Shown here: piece by piece, positions 16,874 through 26,393 of the stretch
How positions within the stretch are numbered: position 1 is the stretch's first letter
How the letters are laid out: every line of letters starts with the position of its first letter
NCBI RefSeq assembly: GCF_014279875.1
Contig: NZ_CP047952.1
Coordinates: forward strand, 1,860,001-1,924,000
Direction: 5' to 3'
From: Synechococcus sp. MEDNS5
GTDB lineage: Bacteria; Cyanobacteriota; Cyanobacteriia; PCC-6307; Cyanobiaceae
Length of the DNA: 64,000 nt
Program-made: the position numbers and the translations under genes
Notes under the pieces: generated by a model
Told to the model about the DNA's origin: nothing
Seen by the model: the letters and a program-made list of their open reading frames with translations, nothing else
Database searches by the model: none

Positions 16874-17845
16874 GTGCAGGTCACCTTTCTCGGCACCAGT
16901 TCCGGAGTTCCGACCCGCGCCCGCAATGTGTCTGCCGTGGCGCTTCGACTGCCGCAACGGTCAGAGCTGTGGTTGTTTGACTGTGGGGAAGGCACCCAGC
17001 ATCAGTTTCTGCGCAGCGATCTGCGCCTCTCTCAGCTGCGCAGAGTGTTCATCACACACATGCACGGCGATCACGTTTTCGGGCTGCCGGGGCTCCTGGC
17101 CAGCCTGGGCCTGAGCGGCAGCAGCGCCGGGGTGGATCTCTACGGCCCCGATCCCCTGGATGCCTACCTACACGGCGTTCTGCGCACCAGCTCCACCCGG
17201 ATTGGCTACCCGCTGGCCGTGCATCCAGTGCGCGGAGCCGCCGAAGCACGACGGATTGTCTTCGAAGACGACGATCTGCAGGTGCGAGCCACCCCCTTGG
17301 ATCACCGGGTGCCCGCCTATGCCTACCGGGTGGATCAGAAGCCGCGGGCCGGCCGGTTCGACGTGGCCAAAGCCCGGGATCTGAACATCCCGCCGGGGCC
17401 TGTCTATGCCGCGCTGAAGCGCGGCGAAACCGTCACCCTCGATGATGGCCGCAGCATTAACGGCCGCGACCTCTGCGGCCCTCCGCGTCGCGGAGCCAGC
17501 GTGGTGTATTGCACCGACACAGTGTTCTGCGAAGCCGCCGTGGAGCTGGCGCGAGGGGCGGATCTCCTGATTCACGAATCCACCTTTTCCCATGCCGAGG
17601 CGGAGATGGCATTCCAACGCCAGCACTCCACCAGCACCATGGCGGCACAAACGGCAGCGGAAGCGGGTGTCAGCCAGCTGGTGCTGACCCACCTCAGCCC
17701 CCGTTATGCCCCTGGGAATGCGGTCACTGCAGACGATCTACTGGCCGAAGCCCAGGCGATCTTTCCAGCCACGGTGCTCGCCAAAGACTTCCTCTCCATC
17801 GAGGTAACCCCGCAAATGCAGCCGTTGTGCTGCAACAGTTCGTGA
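16874..17845 (+). CDS. rnz: ribonuclease Z (tRNA 3' endonuclease)
   Basis: A 323-aa metallo-beta-lactamase nuclease that trims tRNA 3' ends. Motif I is [11 protein letters not shown] (about 36-46), the zinc motif [12 protein letters not shown] about 61-72, further ligands in the [10 protein letters not shown] segment, and LLIHESTF and LTHLSPRY toward the C-terminus. Start is GTG at 16874. Divergent from the SpoIID-like gene with about 90 bp between them. The only tRNA gene in the window lacks an encoded CCA, so tRNase Z processing is needed here. Confidence 0.93.
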   Translation: MQVTFLGTSSGVPTRARNVSAVALRLPQRSELWLFDCGEGTQHQFLRSDLRLSQLRRVFITHMHGDHVFGLPGLLASLGLSGSSAGVDLYGPDPLDAYLHGVLRTSSTRIGYPLAVHPVRGAAEARRIVFEDDDLQVRATPLDHRVPAYAYRVDQKPRAGRFDVAKARDLNIPPGPVYAALKRGETVTLDDGRSINGRDLCGPPRRGASVVYCTDTVFCEAAVELARGADLLIHESTFSHAEAEMAFQRQHSTSTMAAQTAAEAGVSQLVLTHLSPRYAPGNAVTADDLLAEAQAIFPATVLAKDFLSIEVTPQMQPLCCNSS

Positions 17846-17931
17846 TCGCCTGAGCGAGATCACCCACGGGGGGATCCCACCCCGTGATACAAGAGCGTTG
17901 TGCGCTGTCTTCATCAGTCTCTGGCATTTTT

Positions 17932-18444
17932 ATGGCCTCTTTTCTCCCCAACCTGCGTCGCTCCCTGAGCCGACTGCTGATCGTGCTGTCGGCCTTCGCC
18001 GTCCTGGTGATCGGCACCCCTGCCCAGGCCGCTTCTTGGGATGCGGAGACCTTGACGGTTCCCGCCGACGCGGAAGGCATTCCTGTCACGTTTACGGAGC
18101 AGCAGGTCAAGGCTGGTCGCAAGGTGTTTAATACCAGCTGCGGCACCTGCCATGCCGGCGGCATCACCAAGACCAACCACAACGTTGGCCTCGACCCCGA
18201 AACCCTGGCCCTGGCCACACCAGCCCGCGACAATGTGGCAGCCCTGGTGGACTACCTCCAGGACCCCACCTCCTATGACGGTGAGTACAGCATTGCCGAC
18301 TTGCACCCCAGCATGCGCAGCCGCGATCTGTATCCCGCCATGCGTGACCTCACCGATGAGGATCTCCGCTTGATGTCTGCCTACATCCTCGTGGCACCGA
18401 AAGTGCTGGGTCAGGAATGGGGCGGCGGCAAGATCTACTTCTGA
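17932..18444 (+). CDS. psbV: photosystem II cytochrome c-550
   Basis: A 170-aa extrinsic PSII subunit on the lumenal side that stabilises the oxygen-evolving complex. Signal peptide: RSLSRLL, a hydrophobic stretch, then TPAQAA near residue 34. The haem site is CGTCH with Cys70, Cys73 and His74; a second His in DLHPSMRSRDLYP (about 125) is the expected distal ligand. The frame opens earlier, but ATG at 17932 (MASF) gives the proper signal peptide. Followed by a strong terminator. Confidence 0.95.
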   Translation: MASFLPNLRRSLSRLLIVLSAFAVLVIGTPAQAASWDAETLTVPADAEGIPVTFTEQQVKAGRKVFNTSCGTCHAGGITKTNHNVGLDPETLALATPARDNVAALVDYLQDPTSYDGEYSIADLHPSMRSRDLYPAMRDLTDEDLRLMSAYILVAPKVLGQEWGGGKIYF

Positions 18445-18480
18445 TTAGCCCAGCAGGCATTCACGGTGAATGCTTCAGGG

Positions 18481-18506
18481 AAGCCCGCCATCCGGCGGGC
18501 TTTTTT
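18481..18506 (+). terminator. intrinsic terminator after psbV
   Basis: AAGCCCGCC and GGCGGGCTT form a perfect 9-bp stem around ATCC, followed by a T-run to 18506. Confidence 0.9.
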
Positions 18507-18537
18507 AATGGTGATGGCTTGCGATGGCCGGGCTTGA

Positions 18538-18927
18538 TCAAGGCTGTTGATTGGTCGCATCAAAGGAGCGGGGATGACGGCTGTACCACCACTCTTGAAG
18601 CTCAGGCGTGAAGCGCATGGAAAAAAGCGTCAGCACGGTGGCAGTAGGCCTGGAGCCTGGCTGGAGCAGCTCGACCGCGTAGGAGGGGCAACGACGGGAG
18701 GCAAGGTCGGGAACAAAACGACGGCCCACCCGACGCCAACTCGGCTCCTTGCTGCGCCACACAAGGCGACAGCAGGGCCAGGGAAGCTCATTGCGATCGA
18801 ACAGCCGGCAGCAGGGACCGATCACCCTGAAGCTGTACTGGCCGCCAGGACTGGTGTGCACCGTGCCGTGAGCAAGAAGCCCATCAACCTCAGGTCGCAG
18901 GGGAGTAGCAGCGGTGGCGGAGGACAT
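18538..18927 (-). CDS. conserved hypothetical protein, about 129 aa
   Basis: I do not recognise a domain. The protein (start MSSATAATPL at 18927; the frame is open to 18972) has a central GGQYSFRVIGPCCRLF segment and an Arg/Trp-rich middle, with Cys pairs near residues 39 and 52 and a C-terminal MRFTPELQEWWYS block. No signal peptide or membrane span. It is convergent with psbV and lies downstream of petF, from which the hairpin at 18963-18985 separates it. Its coding potential on the minus strand is better than that of the overlapping plus-strand frame. Confidence 0.6.
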   Translation of the reverse strand: MSSATAATPLRPEVDGLLAHGTVHTSPGGQYSFRVIGPCCRLFDRNELPWPCCRLVWRSKEPSWRRVGRRFVPDLASRRCPSYAVELLQPGSRPTATVLTLFSMRFTPELQEWWYSRHPRSFDATNQQP

Positions 18928-18962
18928 CCTTCGATCGGCCAGACACACACCACCCTGCCAAC

Positions 18963-18985
18963 AAAAAGCCACCCCTGGGGGTGGC
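18963..18985 (-). terminator. intrinsic terminator after petF
   Basis: On the minus strand GCCACCCC and GGGGTGGC pair around a short loop and are followed by TTTTTGT. It lies about 45 bases past the petF stop. Confidence 0.75.
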
Positions 18986-19028
18986 CGATGGCTCTCCCGT
19001 CAGAGAGAGCTGATGTTTGCGGAGGGGC

Positions 19029-19328
19029 TCAATAGAGCTCTTCCTCGGCGTGGGTCTTGATGGTGCAGTCAGAGGTGGGGTAAGCCACGCAGGTCAGCAC
19101 GAAACCAGCTTCGATCTGATCGTCGTCGAGGAAGCTTTGATCGGACTGGTCAACGGTGCCAGCAGTGATCTTGCCTGCACAGGTGGAGCATGCGCCGGCG
19201 CGGCAGGAGTAGGGCAGGTCGATGCCCTGCTCTTCAGCGGCATCGAGGATGTACTGATCGTCGGGAACCTCGATGGTCTTGTTGAGACCTTCGCTCTCGC
19301 TGACCAGAGTGACCTTGTAAGAAGCCAT
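19029..19328 (-). CDS. petF: plant-type [2Fe-2S] ferredoxin
   Basis: A 99-aa soluble electron carrier accepting electrons from photosystem I. Cluster ligands are Cys42, Cys47, Cys50 ([10 protein letters not shown]) and Cys80 (FVLTC), the classic plant-type spacing, and the C-terminus EEELY is typical of cyanobacterial ferredoxin I. The frame is open upstream to 19460, but [10 protein letters not shown] at 19328 is the family start. It is transcribed alone, ending at the hairpin 18963-18985. It likely feeds ferredoxin-thioredoxin reductase, whose variable chain is at 30237. Confidence 0.95.
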   Translation of the reverse strand: MASYKVTLVSESEGLNKTIEVPDDQYILDAAEEQGIDLPYSCRAGACSTCAGKITAGTVDQSDQSFLDDDQIEAGFVLTCVAYPTSDCTIKTHAEEELY

Positions 19329-19472
19329 GGATGGATGAAGTGTGCAGAGACCCGAATCAATCGGGCTCGCAGGACCGCACCCTTCTACATCGGACAGGCC
19401 TCCACCCACACGCTTCAACCGAGCATTGGGGCCAAGGCCAATCAAACCCGATACTTGCATAAGCTCTACTTA

Positions 19473-20363
19473 TCAAACTTGTCGGCGAATCTCCAGGAGT
19501 CCCCAGCGTCCCTGGCTGTCGAGATGCTGCACCGACCAGCCCAGTGCCTCCAGCACATTCGTAAGGCGCGGAGCTTGCTCCACGAGAAGCCCACTGAGAA
19601 GTCCACGCCCCTGGGCGCTGAGGATGGATTGGAAGCCAGGTGCCAGGGCTTCGATCACCGGCGCCAGGATGTTGCAGAGCAGAAGATCGGCAGGCTTGCC
19701 GGCAAGGAGGGGCTCCAGGGTCTCGAGAGACCCTTGATGGACGCGCAGCGCACCGGAGGCCAGGTTGTTGAGGGCAGCGTTCTCGGAGGTGGCTCGCACG
19801 GCCAGGGAATCGGTGTCCACAGCCAGCACCTCGCGGGCCCCCAGACCCAGTGCCGCCAAACCGAGCACTCCGCTGCCACAACCGAGATCAGCCACCCGCA
19901 GCCCCTGGGGAGGTGCTGCTTCGAGAGCCTCCAAGCACAATCGCGTCGTGGGGTGGCTGCCGGTCCCGAAGGCACTGCCGGGATCCATTTTCAGCACCAG
20001 ACGCTGGGCATGCTCCTCGGGAACGCTGAGCCAGGCGGGAAGGATCAGCAACCCTTTCCCCACAGGATCCGGCTGCCAATGCTGCTTCCAGCTGCGGCTC
20101 CAATCTTCATCAGCCAGCTCGTCCCATCGCGGGGTGGCCAGCTGAAGGCCGAATGTTTCAGCGAGGGGAGAGAGACTCGCAATCAGCTGAAGGCGCTGGT
20201 CTTCCGGCCACTCATGGGCAGGCAGCCAGGCCAGCAGCGTGCGTTGATCAGGGGCCTCAGGAGCATGCTGAACCGCCACCCGGTGGAGTCCCATGGCCGT
20301 GAGCTTCCAGAGCAGGGATTCCTCCAGCTCTGGCTGCAGAGGCAGAGACAGGCGCCACCACAT
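19473..20363 (-). CDS. prmA: ribosomal protein L11 methyltransferase
   Basis: A 296-aa SAM-dependent enzyme that trimethylates ribosomal protein L11. The SAM-binding motif RVADLGCGSGVLGLAALGLG (about 157-176) and ADLLLCNILAPVI (about 230-242), the PrmA signature, are present; GSAFGTGSHPTTRLCLEAL precedes them. ATG at 20363 overlaps the serA stop (TGATG), so prmA is coupled to serA. GTG one codon earlier is an alternative start. Confidence 0.92.
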   Translation of the reverse strand: MWWRLSLPLQPELEESLLWKLTAMGLHRVAVQHAPEAPDQRTLLAWLPAHEWPEDQRLQLIASLSPLAETFGLQLATPRWDELADEDWSRSWKQHWQPDPVGKGLLILPAWLSVPEEHAQRLVLKMDPGSAFGTGSHPTTRLCLEALEAAPPQGLRVADLGCGSGVLGLAALGLGAREVLAVDTDSLAVRATSENAALNNLASGALRVHQGSLETLEPLLAGKPADLLLCNILAPVIEALAPGFQSILSAQGRGLLSGLLVEQAPRLTNVLEALGWSVQHLDSQGRWGLLEIRRQV

Positions 20364-21949
20364 CACAAGGTGACGGGATGAGCTTCCTGGATCCCGTTGA
20401 TCCCGTGAATCGTTGCCAGCAACGCCGGCGGAATCGGATCGTCGATGCTCAGGACCATCACGGCATCCCCGCGCACGATCCGCCGCCCAACCTGCATGGA
20501 GGCAATGTTCACGTTGTGCTCACCCAGCAGTGAGCCAAGGTGGCCAATGATCCCGGGCATATCCCGGTGGCGAGTGAAGAGCATGTGACGGCTGGGGGGC
20601 ACGTTCACAGGGAACTCATCGATGTTGGTCACCCGCAGCTCACCATCGGCGAACACAGCGCCGGTCACGCTGTGCCCCCCCTGACCGCCGCGGGTGGTCA
20701 GCTGAAGCGATCCACCGGCGAAGTCGCGGCTGGCGTCATCCTTAACCTCCAGCACGTGAATGCCACGTCCCTTGGCTTCCAGAGAGGCATTCACATAGTT
20801 GATGCGGTCGCCGAGAGCACTGGTCAGCAGCCCCTTCAGCGCTGCCACCATCAGAGGCTGGGACGGATGGAGAGCGAATTCACCCTGAAGCCTCACCTCA
20901 AGCTCCTGCACCTGCCCGCCACTGAGCTGACTCACCAGCAGTCCAAGCGTCTCAGCGAGCTGTAGATGGGGCTTGAGCTGCTCCATGATCTCCGCGCTCA
21001 GCCCGGGGATATTCACTGCACTGCGTGCGGGAAGACCGAGCAGCACATCACGAATCTGCTCTGCCACATCCGTCGCCACATTTTCCTGGGCTTCCTCGGT
21101 GGAGGCGCCGAGATGAGGGGTCAGAACCAATCCGCGTTCCACGCTCCTCAACGGAGAATCCTCAGCCAGCGGCTCTGAGGCAAATACATCCAACCCTGCT
21201 CCAGCGATGACACCGTTCTCGATCGCTTCGGCCAGAGCCGCTTCATCCACGATTCCGCCTCTCGCGCAGTTCACGATGCGAGCCGTGGACTTCATCGAGC
21301 GGAGCAGCTCGGCATTGACGAGATTTTCGGTATCCGGCGTGCGGGGGATATGAAGCGTGATGTAATCCGCCTGACGGAACAGATCCTCGAGCGTGGTGAG
21401 CCGCACCTGCATCTGCTGGGCGCGATCAGCAGAAATGAAGGGATCGAAGGCGATCACCTCCATTCCCATCGCCTTGGCGACCCGAGCCACATGGGAGCCG
21501 ATCTTTCCCAGACCGACAACGCCGAGAACCTTCTTGTAGAGCTCATTTCCCACGTATTTCTTGCGGTCCCAGGCACCGGCACGCATGGATCCATGGGCCT
21601 GGGGCACATGACGCGACAGGGACAGAAGAAGCGCGAGGGCATGCTCAGCCGCCGCGATCGTGTTGCCTTCGGGAGAGTTAACAACAAGCACGCCGCGCTG
21701 GGTCGCAGCGGGAACATCCACGTTGTCAACACCCACGCCAGCCCGGCCGATAATGCGTAAGCGATCAGCAGCAGCGATCACATCCGCCGTCACCTGTGTG
21801 CCTGAGCGGATCATCAGGGCGTCGTATTCACCGATCACGGCCTTCAGCTCTTCGGCCGACAGGCCCGTTCGCTGATCCACCTGAGCCACCTGCCCGAGGA
21901 TGTCGATCCCCGCCTGATCAATGGGGTCTGAAACGAGAACTTTGGTCAT
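20363..21949 (-). CDS. serA: D-3-phosphoglycerate dehydrogenase
   Basis: A 528-aa long-form enzyme for the first step of serine synthesis. N-terminal substrate/NAD domains: [15 protein letters not shown] near 74, the Rossmann [19 protein letters not shown] near 145-163, [13 protein letters not shown] near 228 and LTPHLGAST near 278 (catalytic His). Then an intervening ASB domain (about 330-450) and a C-terminal ACT domain ([26 protein letters not shown]) for serine feedback. Frame is open further upstream, but [10 protein letters not shown] at 21949 matches the family start. Confidence 0.93.
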   Translation of the reverse strand: MTKVLVSDPIDQAGIDILGQVAQVDQRTGLSAEELKAVIGEYDALMIRSGTQVTADVIAAADRLRIIGRAGVGVDNVDVPAATQRGVLVVNSPEGNTIAAAEHALALLLSLSRHVPQAHGSMRAGAWDRKKYVGNELYKKVLGVVGLGKIGSHVARVAKAMGMEVIAFDPFISADRAQQMQVRLTTLEDLFRQADYITLHIPRTPDTENLVNAELLRSMKSTARIVNCARGGIVDEAALAEAIENGVIAGAGLDVFASEPLAEDSPLRSVERGLVLTPHLGASTEEAQENVATDVAEQIRDVLLGLPARSAVNIPGLSAEIMEQLKPHLQLAETLGLLVSQLSGGQVQELEVRLQGEFALHPSQPLMVAALKGLLTSALGDRINYVNASLEAKGRGIHVLEVKDDASRDFAGGSLQLTTRGGQGGHSVTGAVFADGELRVTNIDEFPVNVPPSRHMLFTRHRDMPGIIGHLGSLLGEHNVNIASMQVGRRIVRGDAVMVLSIDDPIPPALLATIHGINGIQEAHPVTL

Positions 21950-22047
21950 CCAGCGGCGGGAGAAAGCCGTTATCCACTCTAGAGATTGATCCGATCGCCC
22001 TCTGCGGATCAAACCATGGAGAATGAAACGGTGCACCGAGTCCGTCC

Positions 22048-22578
22048 ATGCCCGTCTGTGTCCTGGTGCTGAGTCAACGCGACACCGCTGAAAGCCTGGT
22101 GACGTCATTGCGGGATGCAGGCACCCATTTGCTGCGGGTGGCCCTGGTGGCCCCCGACGGTGAACCCACCTCGTCCGGTGGCCTCACAGCCGAGCGTATG
22201 GACGACGTCGACCTCTTGAATCCGAACCTGGCTAGAAACAGGCGTCAGCGTTCCATGTCGCGCTGGCTGATGCCCTTTGGCTTCCTGGCCGGAGCAACGT
22301 TTACTCAGATCACAACGCTCGACACCTTTGCCCGCTTCGGAACGATCGGCGAAGTAGTGATTGGCGGACTGCTTGGTCTTGGATCCGGTCTGATGGGCAG
22401 CTATGCCGCTGCCGCCAGCGTTCCTTCTGACAATGAAGACGGAGTGCGGATTCTGCGCAACCGTCACAAAGAGAATGCCTGGTTACTCCTGCTCGAGACC
22501 CGGCCAGGCGTGGAGCTTCCCTGGACGCTCGTTCAGAAGGTCCGCCCGCAGCAGGTCGTGCGACTGAGTGAGTTATGA
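22048..22578 (+). CDS. cyanobacterial conserved membrane protein
   Basis: A 176-aa protein without a functional name. Residues 1-35 form a soluble beta-alpha start, and about 72-118 hold two hydrophobic helices rich in Gly (WLMPFGFLAGATFTQ, GGLLGLGSGLMGSYAAAA), resembling glycine-zipper membrane segments. The rest is soluble. It overlaps the next gene by 4 bases (ATGA), so it is co-translated with the PSII S4 protein. Confidence 0.75.
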   Translation: MPVCVLVLSQRDTAESLVTSLRDAGTHLLRVALVAPDGEPTSSGGLTAERMDDVDLLNPNLARNRRQRSMSRWLMPFGFLAGATFTQITTLDTFARFGTIGEVVIGGLLGLGSGLMGSYAAAASVPSDNEDGVRILRNRHKENAWLLLLETRPGVELPWTLVQKVRPQQVVRLSEL

Positions 22579-23354
22579 CACTTCCCAGGGATGCGCTCCT
22601 CGCTGGCTCCTGCCATCGGCCGGTGATGGCTGGGCTGCTCGATCAGGCTGAGGAGGTGCTGCGCACCTGGCAACCGAGCTGGAGCCCCTTTCTCAGTGGT
22701 CCTGAACTGGAGGATGCCGCAAAGCTCGAAGCCCTCTCGGAGTTGCGGATGGTGCGCGATGGAGGACGGGAAGGCGCCGAGCGCTGCCGACTTCAGCTGA
22801 GCCGCCGCGACCAGGAGACGGACTCGGAATCAGCCCCGCTGTGTGGTCTCCGCCTGGAAGGCAACTTTCTCTTTGACCGCGCCGAACCCGATGACATGCG
22901 CCAGGCACTGATGCACCTCGATGTGCGCGCGGATGCCATCGGTGATCTCTGGCTACGGGGTGACCGGGGAGCGCAAGCCGTCTGTACTCCAGAAGCAGGG
23001 GAGCATCTCAACGGATTGACCGGACAGGTCCGCGATGTGCCGCTCCTGCTGGAAACGGTTCCTCTCGAAGCCCTGCAGTGGCCAGCCCAACGAACTCCCC
23101 GACTGCTGCGCAGCGTGGAGGCATCATGCCGCTTGGATGCCATCGCTTCAGCTGGCTTCGGACTCTCCCGTTCCAAAATGACGCGCGAGATCAGGGAAGG
23201 ACGTCTCAGGCTCAATTGGGGAGCGATCCGTCAGGCCAGTCGTGACGTCAACGTGGGTGATCAACTGCAACTTCAAGACCGAGGAAGCGTGGAGGTGCTG
23301 AGCCTGACGCTGACCAAGCGAGAGCGATGGCGAGTCGAAATGATGCGCCGGTGA
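22575..23354 (+). CDS. photosystem II S4-domain RNA-binding protein
   Basis: A 259-aa protein of the cyanobacterial/plastid 'photosystem II S4 domain' family (YlmH relatives). The N-terminal domain holds AELRMVRDGGREGAERCR-like and FLFDRAEPDDMRQAL segments; the S4 RNA-binding domain is at about 185-240 (RLDAIASAGFGLSRSKMTRE, then LRLNWGAIRQAS). Its exact RNA target is unknown; mutants of plant relatives have PSII defects. Coupled to the upstream membrane protein gene. Confidence 0.85.
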   Translation: MTLPRDALLAGSCHRPVMAGLLDQAEEVLRTWQPSWSPFLSGPELEDAAKLEALSELRMVRDGGREGAERCRLQLSRRDQETDSESAPLCGLRLEGNFLFDRAEPDDMRQALMHLDVRADAIGDLWLRGDRGAQAVCTPEAGEHLNGLTGQVRDVPLLLETVPLEALQWPAQRTPRLLRSVEASCRLDAIASAGFGLSRSKMTREIREGRLRLNWGAIRQASRDVNVGDQLQLQDRGSVEVLSLTLTKRERWRVEMMRR

Positions 23355-23428
23355 GCTGCTAACTTCAATCCCACCCGGTGGAATTCGATCCATCCGATCA
23401 CCGCAGATTCTCTGAAGGGTGACAATGC

Positions 23429-23500
23429 GGGCGATTAGCTCAGAGGTAGAGCACTACCTTGACACGGTAGGAGTCACTGGTTCGATTCCAGTATCGCCCA
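23429..23500 (+). tRNA. tRNA-Val (GAC)
   Basis: A complete 72-nt cloverleaf: acceptor stem GGGCGAT / ATCGCCC, D-arm with AGCTCAGAGGTAGAGC, anticodon stem CTACC/GGTAG with loop TTGACAC giving anticodon GAC, and T-arm CTGGTTCGATTCCAG. Discriminator A at 23500; no CCA encoded. It sits 28 bases before murD. Confidence 0.95.
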
Positions 23501-23528
23501 TTTCCCTTGGTGGGAGAGGAGTTTCTTG

Positions 23529-24917
23529 ATGGCACGGTCCGTGGTCGTGGGCCTGGGGCGTTCCGGCTCAGGTGCGGCTCGGCTGCTGCAGGCTCAGGGG
23601 TACGACGTCGTCGTGCTCGAACGGGGCGATGAACCAGCGTTGCGAGACAAAGCCCATGCCCTGCGCCAACAGAACATCACCATCCAACTGGGATGTCCCC
23701 TGGAGCTCGACAGCTTCGCCCCCTGGCTCGACAGTGCCGGGGAGGTGGTGATCAGTCCTGGAATTGCATGGGATCACCCCACCCTCAAGGCCCTGCGTGC
23801 CCATGGCCTCCGGGTCCGAGGTGAGATGTCTGTGGCCTGGGATGCCCTCCGAGACATTCCCTGGATTGGCATCACCGGAACCAACGGCAAAACCACGGTG
23901 ACCCATCTTCTCCAGCACGTGCTGGCCTATGCCGGCCTGGAAGCACCCATGGCCGGCAACGTGGGCCATTCCGCAGCCGAACTGGCCCTCGAAGTGCTGC
24001 AAGGCACCAGGCCCAAGCCCGACTGGGTCGTGATGGAGATGAGCAGCTATCAGATCGAAGCCGCTTTGGAGGTGTCGCCGCGCATCGGAATCTGGACAAC
24101 CCTCACACCTGATCACCTCGAAAGGCACGGAACCATCGAGGCTTACCGATCCATCAAGCGGGGGCTCCTCGAACGCGCAGCGATCCCCGTGTTGAATGCG
24201 GATGACCCCGACATCCACCGCCACTGCGGCCAGTGGTCACGGTCAGGTCTTCGCTGGGTGTCCTGCGGAGATCACAGCCCGGAAGCGGGAATCCCCCCGA
24301 TCACCGTGAACGCGCAGGGCTGGGTGAGCCAGGGAGAGCAACCTCTTTTCCCTGCTGATTCCTTGCCTTTACCCGGCGATCACAACCGCCAAAACATGCT
24401 CTTGGTGACCGCTGCTGCTCTGGAAGCGGGTGTATCTGCTTCCAGCATCGAGGCGGCACTGAGCTGCTTCACCGGGGTACCGCACAGGCTCGAACCTCTG
24501 GGATTCGTAGGCGGCATTCCCGTGTTCAATGACAGCAAGGCCACGAATTACGACGCCGCCGCCGTGGGTTTGCGGTCCGTGCCGGCACCTGTAGTTCTCC
24601 TGGCCGGCGGTCAGACGAAGCAGGGCGATGCAGGTCCATGGCTGGAACTGTTCCAATCCCAGGTGGGCGGTGTGGTGCTGTTTGGAGAAGGAGCCGGAGA
24701 GCTTGCCAATCTGATCGAGACCGCAGGCTTCGCAGGTCCTGTGATTCATCGCGCCGACCTGGACGCAGCCGTGCCGCAGGCTCTAAGCCTTGCTAGGGAC
24801 TGCCAGGCCAACAGCGTGCTTCTGTCACCGGCTTGTGCCAGTTTCGACCAATACCCGAACTTTGAGGCAAGAGGCGATCATTTCCGGCAGTTAATCAATG
24901 CGGTAAAAGATCCCTAG
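23529..24917 (+). CDS. murD: UDP-N-acetylmuramoylalanine--D-glutamate ligase
   Basis: A 462-aa cytoplasmic Mur ligase adding D-Glu to the peptidoglycan precursor. N-terminal Rossmann-like VVVGLGRSGSGAARLL, the ATP loop GITGTNGKTTVTHLL (about 115-129), EMSSYQIE near 173, LTPDHLERHG near 195, and the C-terminal domain with FNDSKATNYDAA near 336 and the final SPACASFDQYPNFEARG. GGAGAGGAG stands 9 bases before the ATG at 23529; an in-frame TTG one codon earlier is less likely. Confidence 0.95.
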   Translation: MARSVVVGLGRSGSGAARLLQAQGYDVVVLERGDEPALRDKAHALRQQNITIQLGCPLELDSFAPWLDSAGEVVISPGIAWDHPTLKALRAHGLRVRGEMSVAWDALRDIPWIGITGTNGKTTVTHLLQHVLAYAGLEAPMAGNVGHSAAELALEVLQGTRPKPDWVVMEMSSYQIEAALEVSPRIGIWTTLTPDHLERHGTIEAYRSIKRGLLERAAIPVLNADDPDIHRHCGQWSRSGLRWVSCGDHSPEAGIPPITVNAQGWVSQGEQPLFPADSLPLPGDHNRQNMLLVTAAALEAGVSASSIEAALSCFTGVPHRLEPLGFVGGIPVFNDSKATNYDAAAVGLRSVPAPVVLLAGGQTKQGDAGPWLELFQSQVGGVVLFGEGAGELANLIETAGFAGPVIHRADLDAAVPQALSLARDCQANSVLLSPACASFDQYPNFEARGDHFRQLINAVKDP

Positions 24918-24941
24918 GCTGCTGAAAACCTTTCGAAAACC

Positions 24942-25403
24942 GTGGCCTACTGGTTGATGAAAAGTGAGCCCGATGTGTACGGGATTGACCACCTCCAACA
25001 GGAGCACACCACCCTTTGGGATGGAATTCGCAATTACCAGGCCCGAAATTTCATGCGCACGATGGCCGTCGGGGATCAGGCTTTTTTTTATCACTCCAAC
25101 TGCAAACCCCCAGGAATCGTTGGCCTGATGGAGGTCATCGAAACGGGTCTTGTTGATCCCACCCAGTTTGATCCTTCCTCCAAATACCACGATCCAGCAT
25201 CAAAGCCGGATACGCCCCGCTGGGACTGCGTTCGACTCACCTACAAAGGCCGATTTCAAAGCCTTTTAAGCCTCGATGTTCTGCGCGAGTCTTACCAACC
25301 CGAAGAACTGGCCGTCGTGAGGCGTGGCAATCGGCTGTCGATCCTCCCTGTCGACGAGCCCATCGCCCGCGATCTACTGAAGCGACTTGGCCCTCTCCAG
25401 TGA
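24942..25403 (+). CDS. EVE-domain protein
   Basis: A 153-aa single-domain EVE protein (PUA-like fold, related to YTH domains that bind modified bases). Signature: YWLMKSEPDVYGIDHL at the start, LWDGIRNYQARNFMR and VGDQAFFYHSN (about 26-52), then GIVGLMEVIE. Target nucleic acid is unknown. Start is GTG at 24942, 24 bases after murD; overlaps the following membrane-protein frame by 17 bases. Confidence 0.88.
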   Translation: MAYWLMKSEPDVYGIDHLQQEHTTLWDGIRNYQARNFMRTMAVGDQAFFYHSNCKPPGIVGLMEVIETGLVDPTQFDPSSKYHDPASKPDTPRWDCVRLTYKGRFQSLLSLDVLRESYQPEELAVVRRGNRLSILPVDEPIARDLLKRLGPLQ

Positions 25404-26160
25404 CCCTGATCAGGCGGCCAGCGCCGAGCGCTTGCCCCTGACCACCATCATTCCGAGAGCCTGGATCGGGTTCGGGAAAGCTCCCTGGAAATGCGTCGGG
25501 CTGACCGCACTCACCCTGATCGTCCTGACTGGTCTTGGCGTGCTGGCTCGGGACCTGCAGGAGAGCGGTCAAAGAGGCTTTGAAATGACAGGCAATGCCT
25601 TGCTGGTGCTGACCATCCCTGCATCACTTGGCCCGCTGGTGTCGCTGCTGCGTCTGGCCGATCAGCTTCTACCGTCGGGCGCTGGCTCCGAAGCTGAGGC
25701 AAGTCCCGGCAAGGGGCGACCTCTTCGCTGGCTGTTGCGCCAAACCACAGCGCTCGTCCTGCTCGAGGGGGTGGTGTTCATCGGTGGCTTGAATGTGATC
25801 CGCATCCTCAGCGGGCTCATCGCGTCCTACAGCGGAGTTCTATCCACAGCGGTACTTCTCATCGGACTCCTGGCGCTGGCGGCCTGGGCCCTCAGCCAGA
25901 TCCTGGCCCTTCCCTTGCTGGTGCATCACGGGCATCACCCCCTGGCAGCGATGGAGCACAGTCGAAAAATTGTTCAAGCCAACCGCATCAAGGTGCTTGC
26001 CTTGCTGGGACTTCTGCTGGGCGTCAACCTGATCGGCCTAATGGGCGCCTGCCTAGGGCTTTTGCTGAGCATTCCGCTCTCAGCCTTGCTCTTGATGGCA
26101 AGCTGCCGGACTCAGACCCCCTGGGACAGGGATTCACGCCGAAACATGCTTCCTACATAA
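25387..26160 (+). CDS. conserved integral membrane protein
   Basis: A 257-aa membrane protein, function unknown. About five or six hydrophobic helices: 37-54, 70-88, 119-140, 150-180, 200-230 and 230-243. A cytosolic loop rich in Gly/Ser/Glu (about 96-110) separates the second and third. The overall pattern recalls the membrane domain of glycerophosphodiesterases and other DUF-type helical bundles, without catalytic residues. Start TTG at 25387 overlaps the EVE gene by 17 bases, suggesting coupling; a later start is possible. Confidence 0.7.
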   Translation: MALSSDPDQAASAERLPLTTIIPRAWIGFGKAPWKCVGLTALTLIVLTGLGVLARDLQESGQRGFEMTGNALLVLTIPASLGPLVSLLRLADQLLPSGAGSEAEASPGKGRPLRWLLRQTTALVLLEGVVFIGGLNVIRILSGLIASYSGVLSTAVLLIGLLALAAWALSQILALPLLVHHGHHPLAAMEHSRKIVQANRIKVLALLGLLLGVNLIGLMGACLGLLLSIPLSALLLMASCRTQTPWDRDSRRNMLPT

Positions 26161-26393
26161 AGACGGGTGATCTCGCGGGACTCGACACCGTTCTGAATCA
26201 GAAAACCGGCGATTGCAGCCTGAACAAGTCGGTACTGATCCCAGTTGGGACAGCGCTCAACAAACCCCACCATGGCCTGCTGAAGCGGCTGGGGGAGCTG
26301 CGTTTGAAAGCTCACGGTCCCTGATTCATCCAATCCGGCAGAAGCCAGAACCCGCTGCTCCACCGTCGCAACAGCCTTGTCAACCAAATGCAT
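26112..26393 (-). CDS. DUF2811 cyanobacterial protein
   Basis: A 93-aa protein starting MHLVDKAVATVEQ, matching a small cyanobacteria-only family of unknown function (DUF2811 as I recall it). It is a single helical domain with FVERCPNWDQYRLVQAAIAG as its most conserved block and LYVGSMF near the C-terminus. The 3' end overlaps the convergent membrane-protein gene by 49 bases. Its upstream gap contains DnaA-box-like sites. Confidence 0.75.
   Translation of the reverse strand: MHLVDKAVATVEQRVLASAGLDESGTVSFQTQLPQPLQQAMVGFVERCPNWDQYRLVQAAIAGFLIQNGVESREITRLYVGSMFRRESLSQGV

Noticed and set aside
19017-20381. 454-codon plus-strand frame over petF and prmA
   Set aside because: It lies antisense to two well-supported genes and shows no family resemblance.
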